Below are positions 35,310 through 42,743 of a stretch of DNA of 42,743 nt, in pieces. The notes below the pieces were generated by a model. The model saw only the letters and a list, made by a program, of their open reading frames with translations, was not told the DNA's origin and did no database searches. Every line of letters begins with the position of its first letter. Positions within the stretch are counted from its first letter, which is position 1. Source of the stretch: Porphyromonas somerae DSM 23386 (GTDB lineage: Bacteria > Bacteroidota > Bacteroidia > Bacteroidales > Porphyromonadaceae); assembly GCF_000372405.1 (NCBI RefSeq), contig NZ_AQVC01000020.1, positions 1 through 42,743 on the forward strand, read 5' to 3'. A program made the position numbers and the translations under genes.

Positions 35310-36743
35310 ATGAGCAAAAGATATATTTTAATCGCCCTAGCTAGTATGCTAGCACTCTCCTCCTGCTTTAAGGATCACAGCACCGAAGCAGACGTGGCCA
35401 TCACAGAGCTTGTTCCCAAAGGAGAGCTACAAGAGATCTACCGAAGAGGTCAGGGGCTACCCCTGACTATCCCTTGCCCAGAGATAGAGATGAAGGGGGT
35501 TGAGAAGCCACTCACCTACTCATGGGAAGTCAATTACAAAGAGGTCTCAAAGGAGAAAGACCTGGTATATCCCTGCAATGAATTCGGTATCTTCCCTGTA
35601 CGCCTTAAGGTAACCAATGGAGAGACTACACTCTTCTTCACGAGCCAAATCGATGTACAGTACCGGTACCGCAAGGGGATTTACTTCCTTTGGGGTGATG
35701 CTTCAGAGGCAAAAGTAGGGTATATTGACCCGCTTCAGCCCAAGGAGGATATCGACCTCAACTCACTAGCTCTCAACAATCCCAAAGAGACTTTCGAGGG
35801 AGAGCCTCACGACCTTGCCTTTTATGCCAATGAGAAGTATGGCTACAAAGGCTTTCTCCTCGCCGCCGGCAAGAATCTATATAGCTTCAGCCCCGACGAG
35901 ATGAGGTTTTTAAAGCCACTGAAGCTCTCCACAGACGTGGTAGGCTTAATGGGCGACCCTAATGATAAGCTAGGTCCTTTTTTCTACAATGGGCGCTTTG
36001 GCATTATGGATGCGGTACTTCTTTCCGTTAATAATCAAGACTATCGAAAAGTGCTGACCCCATTAACCAAGAAAGAGTTTGGGCAAGAGCCTTATCTCGC
36101 TCCAAGACTACTTTATTGGAGAAAGGTGGGTGAGGCTTCTACCGATGGTTATCTAGTGTACGACAATCAAAATGAAGTCCTCCTAGCTAAACACAAAAAG
36201 GCTGAGGTGTGGTTCAAGGATGAGACCAAGGGTTATGAGCTACTAGAGATGCTGTCGCTCGACCAATCGCAGCAGATGGTCCTTTACCTCCGCTCAAAGA
36301 GCGACGGTTCTATTAAGGAGCTAAAGCTCAAGCCGGGTCTGTATAAGGCGGGTAAGAAGTATAACCACGACAAGGAGCTTACCTACTCTGGAATAGTACC
36401 TACAAATGTCAAGCTAGCAAAAGGGAGTATCCTAGTGGCTGCTTCACTTCGTAACCTGATTTATTACACCGACCCTGAGGGGAAAGATATCTATGGGTAC
36501 AGCATCGTATCTGAGGGCAATTACCAAAGCTCACCACTTCTCAAGACCCCTGCCGGGCAAAAGGTGGTGGATATGAAGGTAGATAAAGAGAGTAAGTATC
36601 TCTATGTAGCCCTTACCGATGGCTCAAAGTCGACGATTCAGCGTATAGACCTTGAGAGTCACAAGATGGATATGGAGTGGAGCGATCTTCAAGCCAAGAT
36701 CGTGAAGATAGCACTCAGAGAGGACAACCCAACCAATCTATAA
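35310..36743 (+). CDS. PKD-like family lipoprotein
   Basis: This 477-residue lipoprotein (signal ending SSC, C19) matches the PKD-like family seen next to DUF4843 genes. An N-terminal immunoglobulin-like part (about 40-120, ending FFTSQIDVQYRYRKGIYFLWGD) is followed by repeated short beta segments that look like a propeller (about 125-470). It probably binds the substrate on the cell surface, like the accessory surface-binding proteins of other SusCD loci. This is inferred from context; no catalytic motif is visible. Confidence 0.78.
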   Translation: MSKRYILIALASMLALSSCFKDHSTEADVAITELVPKGELQEIYRRGQGLPLTIPCPEIEMKGVEKPLTYSWEVNYKEVSKEKDLVYPCNEFGIFPVRLKVTNGETTLFFTSQIDVQYRYRKGIYFLWGDASEAKVGYIDPLQPKEDIDLNSLALNNPKETFEGEPHDLAFYANEKYGYKGFLLAAGKNLYSFSPDEMRFLKPLKLSTDVVGLMGDPNDKLGPFFYNGRFGIMDAVLLSVNNQDYRKVLTPLTKKEFGQEPYLAPRLLYWRKVGEASTDGYLVYDNQNEVLLAKHKKAEVWFKDETKGYELLEMLSLDQSQQMVLYLRSKSDGSIKELKLKPGLYKAGKKYNHDKELTYSGIVPTNVKLAKGSILVAASLRNLIYYTDPEGKDIYGYSIVSEGNYQSSPLLKTPAGQKVVDMKVDKESKYLYVALTDGSKSTIQRIDLESHKMDMEWSDLQAKIVKIALREDNPTNL

Positions 36744-36771
36744 AATACAAACATACACAGAGTAAAGAGTA

Positions 36772-39273
36772 ATGACAAAGGAGATAAGAGTCCTTACGGC
36801 TCTTCTTCTATCAGTAGCACTTCTGTGGGGCAATCCCACTGAAGTGTCTGCTGGTGGAAAGAAGCGCAAGGAGGAGAAGTACGCCAAAGTATTTAAGGAT
36901 GACAAGGTAGAGAAAGCGGTTGATGGCTTCCTAGGACTATACAAAAAAGATGGGAAGCTCTACCTAGAGATCCCCAAGTCGGAGCTAGGGAGTGAGCTAC
37001 TCCTCGGTGCCGCCCTATCAAGTGTCTCAGACGGCACCATCCTCACTCTAGGCATGAAGAGCGAGGAGCCGCTCTTGATGAGCTTTGAGCTAAGAGATAG
37101 CACCGTAGTAGTCAAGAAAGCCAATACCATCGTCTATGATGAGGGAGCCGACGAACAACTAAAGAAGGCACTCTCTATCAGTTATCGCGACCCCTACGTA
37201 CAGGCTTTCCCAATCGAGGCATACGCCCCCGACTCAAGTGCTTTTCTCATCGATGCCACCAATCTACTAGCTCGGGAGAATAAGCTGGTCAGCGTCATTC
37301 CCAAGCACTCAGGCGAATTTACCCTTTCCGCTACCCCCGAGAGCTCTATGTCTTTTATCAAATCACTGAGCTCCTTTGAGGATAACGTCCAAGTACGCGT
37401 GGAGCTCAATTACAAGCTCTCTGCCACCATGCTGGGAATGGTCTCTGTGGCAAGTGATATGCCCACCACTGTAGAGGCCACCTTTACCCTCATTAAGCTT
37501 CCCAAAGAGGCCATGCCGGTAAGGGTCGCCGATACACGGGTAGGCACCTACACCACTACCAAACTACAGTTCCGCCCCGACCTCGATAAGTCCTCGAGCC
37601 TCTACCTTGCCAATAGGTATCGCCTGATTCCCCGCGACCTAGAGGCCTATCAGCGTGGCGAGTTAGTAGCTCCGATAGAGCCAATCGTGCTCTACCTAGA
37701 CCCCACCTTCCCCGAAGATTGGAAAGAACCCATCCGACAGGGGGTGCTACAATGGCAAGGGGCACTAGCACAGGCAGGATTCAAGGATGCCCTTCGCGTG
37801 GTAGACTACCCGACTGATGTACCCGACTTTGATCCCGACAACCTTAAGTACTCCTGCATCCGATATATCCCCAATGGAGATGAAGAGATTTATGCCCCTT
37901 CGTGGGTGGATCCTCGCACGGGAGAGATCATTGCCTCGAGCCTTCTTGTCTCCAATAATATCGAGAAGCTATTCTACAAGTGGTACTTTACGCAATCGGC
38001 ATTGGTAGATCCTTCCATTCGTAATACCCCCCTTCCAAAAGAGCGTCGTGATGCCATGCTCACCATGGCAATTGCGCACGAGATAGGGCATATACTAGGG
38101 CTGCAGCACAATATGCTTGCCTCTAGTGCTTATCGCACCAAAGACCTACGAGACCCTGCATTTGTTGCTAAGCACGGTATCTCACCCAGTATTATGGACT
38201 ACGTAAGGCTCAATTACGTAGCTCAGCCCGAGGATCGGGTTCCCTTTGTCCTCCCACAGGTAGGTCCTTATGATAAGTATGTAGTGGAATGGCTTTATCG
38301 CTACTTCCCCGAGCACCATGGCGATACCAATAAAGATTCCGAAGTGCTCCAAGCAATGGTCGATAAGAAGAGCCAAGAACGTATCTACCAGTACCTTCCA
38401 GAGCAGAGCTATGCCTTTGACCCACGGGTGATTGCCAATGACCTTGGCGACGACCCGATCGAGAGCAGCACCTTGGCGATTAAAAACCTTCAGCAGATCT
38501 CTCACAACTTCCCTGCATGGATCAAAGATGATGAGGATAGCCGAAAGAAGGATGCACTGGACCTGGTGATAGCACAGCAATTTCATCAGCTCCTCAAAAA
38601 CGTGATGCATCAGATCGGTGGCATACAGGTCAATCCTGCAAAGCCCACCAAGGAGACCCCACTCTACACCGTGCTCCCTAAAGAGGTACAGCGAAGCTCC
38701 CTCCGTTGGTGCGTAGATAGAATCAAGGAATTTAAGAGCTATGGCAATCAAGATCTAGAGCGCATGAGCAATATCCGCATCAGCTACTACGACCAGCTCT
38801 TCGAATTCCTCATCAACGATCTCTACAACACCCGCATGAGAGTGCTTACCTCCTCCCACATCGTACCAGGAAGCTACTCTCAGGCAGAGTGGTTTGCCGA
38901 TATGAGCCAAGAGGTCTTTCGGAACATCCGCGAGCATCGCGACCCCACGCACGCCGAGATCTTGCTACAGCGTGGCTTTATCAACCTAGGCAAGGCAGAG
39001 GTGAGTGGCACCACGATCCCTACCAAGATGATTCCTGCTGCACTCAAGGAGGAAAATACCCCTACCCTTACCTCCTTTGGCGACCCACAGCGTAGCCCCT
39101 ACCCTATGATCCGGCTAGAGGATATCGACGAGTCGGGGCTCCACTTTATGATTGCCCTAGAGAAGCTACTCCCTCAGCTAGAGCGCGCAGCGAAAGAGGC
39201 AAAGTCGGCCGAGGCCAAAGCGCACTACTCCGTAATGGTATTCAAGACTAAGAAAGCACTTGAAGGAAAGTAA
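36772..39273 (+). CDS. Zinc-dependent metalloprotease, DUF5117/DUF5118 type (first of two)
   Basis: This is a secreted 833-residue protease with a signal peptide (about 1-27, EVSA before GG). The N-terminal region (about 40-280) corresponds to the DUF5118/DUF5117 domains. The catalytic domain has HEIGHILGLQH (H436, E437, H440, H446) and a Met-turn at M475 in PSIMDY, both hallmarks of metzincin-type zinc proteases. FDPDNLKYSCIRYIP precedes the active site and is shared with the next gene. No T9SS-type C-terminal sorting domain is evident. The stop codon overlaps the next start (TAATG). Confidence 0.92.
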   Translation: MTKEIRVLTALLLSVALLWGNPTEVSAGGKKRKEEKYAKVFKDDKVEKAVDGFLGLYKKDGKLYLEIPKSELGSELLLGAALSSVSDGTILTLGMKSEEPLLMSFELRDSTVVVKKANTIVYDEGADEQLKKALSISYRDPYVQAFPIEAYAPDSSAFLIDATNLLARENKLVSVIPKHSGEFTLSATPESSMSFIKSLSSFEDNVQVRVELNYKLSATMLGMVSVASDMPTTVEATFTLIKLPKEAMPVRVADTRVGTYTTTKLQFRPDLDKSSSLYLANRYRLIPRDLEAYQRGELVAPIEPIVLYLDPTFPEDWKEPIRQGVLQWQGALAQAGFKDALRVVDYPTDVPDFDPDNLKYSCIRYIPNGDEEIYAPSWVDPRTGEIIASSLLVSNNIEKLFYKWYFTQSALVDPSIRNTPLPKERRDAMLTMAIAHEIGHILGLQHNMLASSAYRTKDLRDPAFVAKHGISPSIMDYVRLNYVAQPEDRVPFVLPQVGPYDKYVVEWLYRYFPEHHGDTNKDSEVLQAMVDKKSQERIYQYLPEQSYAFDPRVIANDLGDDPIESSTLAIKNLQQISHNFPAWIKDDEDSRKKDALDLVIAQQFHQLLKNVMHQIGGIQVNPAKPTKETPLYTVLPKEVQRSSLRWCVDRIKEFKSYGNQDLERMSNIRISYYDQLFEFLINDLYNTRMRVLTSSHIVPGSYSQAEWFADMSQEVFRNIREHRDPTHAEILLQRGFINLGKAEVSGTTIPTKMIPAALKEENTPTLTSFGDPQRSPYPMIRLEDIDESGLHFMIALEKLLPQLERAAKEAKSAEAKAHYSVMVFKTKKALEGK

Positions 39274-41897
39274 TGAAAAGTAATATGATACAGCACTCTA
39301 GGCTCCCCCTCCTATTGATGCTTCTCTTTCTGCTAGGGGGCCCAGAGGTCTCGGCACAGTGGCTCAAGTCCAAGCGTACCTTTGCTAAGGAACAACGTGA
39401 GGAGAAGGAGCGTGAAAGTAAGCTGAGCCCCTATGAGCGTTTCTTTGAAAAGGATAAGCCCAAGAGTAGCCAAGGAGAGTTCCTAAAGCTACATCAAAAG
39501 GAGCAAAGACTCTATATTGAACTACCCGTGGAGCAGCTACAAAAGGAGATGCTGATGGCCGCTACCGTCACCGACGTTTCCAATCCACAGCTCGCGCTCC
39601 CAGGCTTTAAGAATAATGGTCCCATCCCTATCCAATTTGTGCAGAAGGATAGCCTCATCACCATGGAGGTGGTGAATAACGACCTGATGCTCGACCAAGC
39701 CAGCCAGCACCTTCTGGAGGAGGTAAAGGGGAGCTACACCAATGTCACTCTCCACACCTTTAAGTTGGTCGGTTATGCAACGGATAGCACCAGCTTGCTT
39801 TTTGAGGTGACCGACTTCTTCCTCAAAGAGCAGCGTTTCTTTGATGGCTTGGTAAGCAACGTCGGCTCCTACCGGCTCTCCTCTAGCCCCAATTCAGGAC
39901 TATCCTACATCGATCAGATCAAGTCTTTTGAAAATAATGCCGTCGTAACCGTTGAGCGCTCAGCTATGGTATCGCTAGCCAATCAGAGGGGTACCGCCCT
40001 CAAGGATTACCCCGTCACCTATCGCCTCACCTACTCCATTGTAGAGCTCCCCGAGGAGCCGATGATACCGCGACTAAGCGATACCCGTATCGGCTACTTC
40101 CTCACGGAGAAAAACATCCTACACACCGAGAGCGGTCAGATAGAGCCAGCTACCTTTGCACGACGCTGGAGGGTAGAGCCACTCCACCCCGAGGTGATTG
40201 CCCAGGGCGGTCTATCGGAGGTAAAGAAACCAATCGTCTACTACATAGAGGATACCTTCCCCGAGCGATGGCGTGCCGCTATCAAGGCAGGGGTGCTCAG
40301 GTGGAATAAAGCCTTTGAGCGAATTGGGCTCAAGGATGTAGTGCAGGTAAGGGACTTCCCAAAGGACGACCCACAGTTCGACCCAGATAATATCAAGTAC
40401 TCTTGCATCCGCTACATCCCTGTAGGGATTGAGAATGCTATGGGTCCATCGTGGTATGACCCCCGCACAGGGGAGATCATCAATGCCTCGGTGATGGTCT
40501 ATAGCAATGTGATCAAGACCCTCAACAACTGGTGCTTTGTACAGACCGCACAGCTCGATCCTACCGTACGCACCAAAACGCTTCCCGACGACCGATTTAT
40601 GGAAGCACTAGAGTATGTGATCGCACACGAGATAGGGCATACCCTTGGGCTGATGCACAATATGGCCGCTTCAAGTGCCTACACGGTAGAGCAACTCCGC
40701 TCTCCCGAATTCACCAAGAAGTACGGTACCACCCCCAGTATCATGGACTATGCCCGCTGGAACTACGTGGCACAGCCCGAAGACAAAGGGGTCAACCTCA
40801 ATCCTCCCTTCTTAGGTGTCTACGACTACTACGCCATTGAGTGGGGATACAAGGTGTTCCCTGAGCTAGGTGGCGACTTTATCAAGGAGAGCAAAGCACT
40901 GCAAAAGTTTGTAGCAAAGCACGAGAGCAACCGCCTCTATAAGTACGGTGCACAGCAATTGGGACTTCGCCTAGACCCCTCAGCGATTGAGGAGGACCTC
41001 AGCGATGACCCTGTAAAGGCAGGTGAGCTAGGGCTACGCAACCTACAGTACATCCTCAGCCACCTCGATGAGTGGATCCAAGACGACCCCGATGCCGACC
41101 ACCGCAACGACCTCTATGAGCAGATCCTAGGACAGGCCTACGGTTATTACAATAACATCTTTGCATTTGTCCCTGGCGTGATACTCACCCAATCTTCGGA
41201 GCAGTCGGGAATACCCCGATACCAAGTGCTACCACGCGAGAAGCAACGCGCCGCAGCTCTTTGGCTACTCAATAATGTAGCCAACTTCCGCAAGCTAGGG
41301 GAGCAGGCACAAGCAACACACCTACAAGTGGCTGCTTTGAAACCTTTCGAACTAGCAGAGGGCGATATCATGAAGATGGCGATGCTCAATACCAGTAAGC
41401 TAGCTATCTCCAATTACTTCGACCCCACCTCCTACTCCCCATTAGAGTATCTAGAGGACGTCTACCAACACGTATTCCGTAAGACCCTTAGTAGAGACGA
41501 AAGAGTGAGTAGCTACGAGCGGCGTTTTCAGGAGATCTTCGTGAGATACCTGGTGGCCGCAATGGCCTACTCACTAGATAACATCTACCCGGTAGGCTTT
41601 AAAGGGGGTGACGACCTAGCACTTCAATTTGACCAAAACTACCCCCACCTACGCCCCATTTGCCCACATACCGAGTGTGAGGGAACATCCATCCAACTCC
41701 TCGGATTTGGCAATGACTACGGTATGGTGGACCACCTATGGGCACAGGCAGTCAACCTCACCACCGACTATACCCTCGACTATACCATCAAGGTGAGAAA
41801 GCTACTTGAGAAGGTCACAAAAACCACCAGCGACCCTACCCTCAAAGCCCACTACAAGCTACTCCTCAACACCATTAATCGCAGGCTCGAGAAGTAG
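39273..41897 (+). CDS. Zinc-dependent metalloprotease, DUF5117/DUF5118 type (second of two)
   Basis: This 874-residue paralog of the preceding protein has a signal peptide (about 1-31, ending EVSA-Q). The active site is HEIGHTLGLMH (H452, E453, H456, H462) with a Met-turn at M491 in PSIMDY. The two proteases share FDPDN.KYSCIRYIP, SW.DPRTGEII, ASSAY and NYVAQPED but differ widely in the N-terminal half and near the C-terminus, so they probably have different specificities. Translation is likely coupled to the first protease through the one-base overlap. It is the last gene of the operon, followed by a terminator. Confidence 0.93.
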   Translation: MKSNMIQHSRLPLLLMLLFLLGGPEVSAQWLKSKRTFAKEQREEKERESKLSPYERFFEKDKPKSSQGEFLKLHQKEQRLYIELPVEQLQKEMLMAATVTDVSNPQLALPGFKNNGPIPIQFVQKDSLITMEVVNNDLMLDQASQHLLEEVKGSYTNVTLHTFKLVGYATDSTSLLFEVTDFFLKEQRFFDGLVSNVGSYRLSSSPNSGLSYIDQIKSFENNAVVTVERSAMVSLANQRGTALKDYPVTYRLTYSIVELPEEPMIPRLSDTRIGYFLTEKNILHTESGQIEPATFARRWRVEPLHPEVIAQGGLSEVKKPIVYYIEDTFPERWRAAIKAGVLRWNKAFERIGLKDVVQVRDFPKDDPQFDPDNIKYSCIRYIPVGIENAMGPSWYDPRTGEIINASVMVYSNVIKTLNNWCFVQTAQLDPTVRTKTLPDDRFMEALEYVIAHEIGHTLGLMHNMAASSAYTVEQLRSPEFTKKYGTTPSIMDYARWNYVAQPEDKGVNLNPPFLGVYDYYAIEWGYKVFPELGGDFIKESKALQKFVAKHESNRLYKYGAQQLGLRLDPSAIEEDLSDDPVKAGELGLRNLQYILSHLDEWIQDDPDADHRNDLYEQILGQAYGYYNNIFAFVPGVILTQSSEQSGIPRYQVLPREKQRAAALWLLNNVANFRKLGEQAQATHLQVAALKPFELAEGDIMKMAMLNTSKLAISNYFDPTSYSPLEYLEDVYQHVFRKTLSRDERVSSYERRFQEIFVRYLVAAMAYSLDNIYPVGFKGGDDLALQFDQNYPHLRPICPHTECEGTSIQLLGFGNDYGMVDHLWAQAVNLTTDYTLDYTIKVRKLLEKVTKTTSDPTLKAHYKLLLNTINRRLEK

Positions 41898-41924
41898 TCA
41901 TCCCTACATACAACCAACTGCGAA

Positions 41925-41958
41925 GCGAGGCATCTCCCAAAAGATGCCTCGCTTTTTT
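41925..41958 (+). terminator. Terminator of the SusCD-protease operon
   Basis: GCGAGGCATCT (41925-41935) and AGATGCCTCGC (41942-41952) form a perfect 11-bp stem followed by six Ts (41953-41958). It lies 27 bases after the last protease stop and also separates the operon from the converging recombinase gene. Confidence 0.95.
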
Positions 41959-41988
41959 ATTGTAAAAAGAAAACGCTCAAGCACCTAT

Positions 41989-42603
41989 TTACAACGCCTC
42001 ACTGTCCATCTGATTATTGATAAAAGATGCCAAAGTATTTCTATTGACCTTACAAATCTCGGCGATCTTTCTTTTGGAGAGCCCTTCTTCTAAAAGTCCT
42101 CGTATAAGAGCTTTCTTATGATACAACTTGTGCTTTCTAGGGTCGGTTTTACGCCCTTTAGGACGTCCTAAAACCACACCTTCAGCCTTCTTTCGAGCTA
42201 ATGCCTCCTTCGTTCGTTGGCTGATAAGGTTCCTTTCTATTTCAGCTGATAGCCCGAAAGCAAAAGCCAATACCTTGCTTTGTATATCTTCCCCAAGTCG
42301 ATAATTATCCTTTATCGTCCATACGCGACACTCCTTGTTCATACAGATATTGAGTATTTCCATAATCATGAATAGATTCCTTCCTAAACGAGAGAGCTCA
42401 GCGCAGATAATTAGATCATCCTTCTGCACCTTGTTGAGGAGTTTACCTAGTTGACGTTTGGTATACGCCTTTGTACCCGAGATGGTCTCTTCTATCCAAC
42501 CATCGATTTTCAAGTCCTTATTCTTGCAGAAGTTGTTGATTTCAAATCTCTGGTTTTCCACCGTTTGCTTGTCGCTACTTACCCTTATGTAACCGTAGAT
42601 CAT
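41989..42603 (-). CDS. Serine site-specific recombinase, Mpi-type DNA invertase
   Basis: The resolvase/invertase family cuts and rejoins DNA through an active-site serine. The 204-residue protein starts with YGYIRVSSDKQTVENQ (S9 as the nucleophile), has ELSRLGRN and a long LAFAFGLSAEIERNLISQRT helix, and ends with a helix-turn-helix (about 172-195) for site recognition. It closely resembles my recollection of Bacteroides Mpi-type invertases that flip promoters. The ATG at 42603 is chosen; the 24 codons upstream are cysteine-rich and not family-like. The gene is more AT-rich than its neighbours, which suggests transfer. Whether it acts in this window is unknown. Confidence 0.9.
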   Translation of the reverse strand: MIYGYIRVSSDKQTVENQRFEINNFCKNKDLKIDGWIEETISGTKAYTKRQLGKLLNKVQKDDLIICAELSRLGRNLFMIMEILNICMNKECRVWTIKDNYRLGEDIQSKVLAFAFGLSAEIERNLISQRTKEALARKKAEGVVLGRPKGRKTDPRKHKLYHKKALIRGLLEEGLSKRKIAEICKVNRNTLASFINNQMDSEAL

Positions 42604-42637
42604 AATGTAATAAATATATATTAATGAACAAATACAA

Positions 42638-42645
42638 CAAATATA
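42638..42645 (-). promoter_or_regulatory. -7 promoter box of the recombinase gene
   Basis: TATATTTG on the minus strand matches TAnnTTTG and lies 35 bases upstream of the ATG. The remaining sequence to the window edge (42646-42743) shows no recognisable gene. Confidence 0.5.
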
Positions 42646-42743
42646 GTCTTTCGGGCATTCAGTAAAATGAACCACAAATATTTGGATGCCGCAAAAGAGC
42701 GTTTACCTTAAGCAAAGAGGCTCTCTCTGTGATTTTCGCACCT

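Noticed and set aside
38182-38751. 189-codon minus-strand reading frame within the first metalloprotease
   Set aside because: It is antisense to a well-supported protease gene, and its composition follows the complement of that gene.
42604-42675. 24-residue N-terminal extension of the recombinase
   Set aside because: It is cysteine-rich, overlaps the promoter box, and serine recombinases begin right before the YGYIRVS strand.

Overview
The window looks like a chromosomal segment of a Bacteroidales bacterium, most likely Porphyromonas or a close relative. The evidence is SusC/SusD-type genes, TAnnTTTG-type -7 promoter boxes, no obvious Shine-Dalgarno sequences, a DUF4843/PKD-like/pappalysin-like protease set, and an otherwise peptide-oriented gene content. 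Base composition is moderate and even, except for a visibly more AT-rich recombinase gene at the right end.

Layout. 1-1021: an FMN riboswitch followed by a stand-alone ribB. 1138-14583 (minus strand): the large transcription/translation cluster, read from right to left as promoter, tRNA-Tyr, tRNA-Gly, tRNA-Thr, tuf, tRNA-Trp, secE, nusG, rplK, rplA, rplJ, rplL, rpoB, rpoC, terminator. A strong hairpin sits between rplL and rpoB. 14731-17725 (minus): an MFS transporter with its own terminator and promoter, then lptB-recR with overlapping ends. 17750-23414 (minus): a complete Rnf operon in the order rseC-like, rnfB, rnfC, rnfD, rnfG, rnfE, rnfA, closed by a terminator; it couples ferredoxin and NAD+ redox to ion pumping across the inner membrane. 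23299-23983: a gene-free stretch of short repeats. 23984-25718 (minus): queF, an OmpH/Skp-like lipoprotein gene and a small conserved membrane protein gene. 25770-29643 (plus): pepD, a secreted endonuclease/exonuclease/phosphatase-fold protein, rlmH and truA, all with overlapping ends.

29827-41958 (plus) is one 12-kb transcription unit: SusC/RagA-like, SusD/RagB-like, DUF4843 lipoprotein, PKD-like lipoprotein, and two tandem HExxHxxGxxH metalloproteases. It runs from a well-formed promoter to a terminator. It reads as a surface system that binds and cleaves a proteinaceous substrate and imports the peptides, with cytosolic PepD as a plausible later step. 41989-42603 (minus) is an Mpi-type serine recombinase just past that operon.

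The most unusual material is in the intergenic DNA. Three copies of an element are built from 9-bp TCGGACARG units, two of them with facing inverted arms. A 22-bp tandem repeat lies between two of these copies. A GAGAMTGTTGCA dyad recurs just after stop codons. One approximately 160-bp segment is bounded by inverted copies of the same motif. I found no rRNA, no CRISPR array and no prophage.
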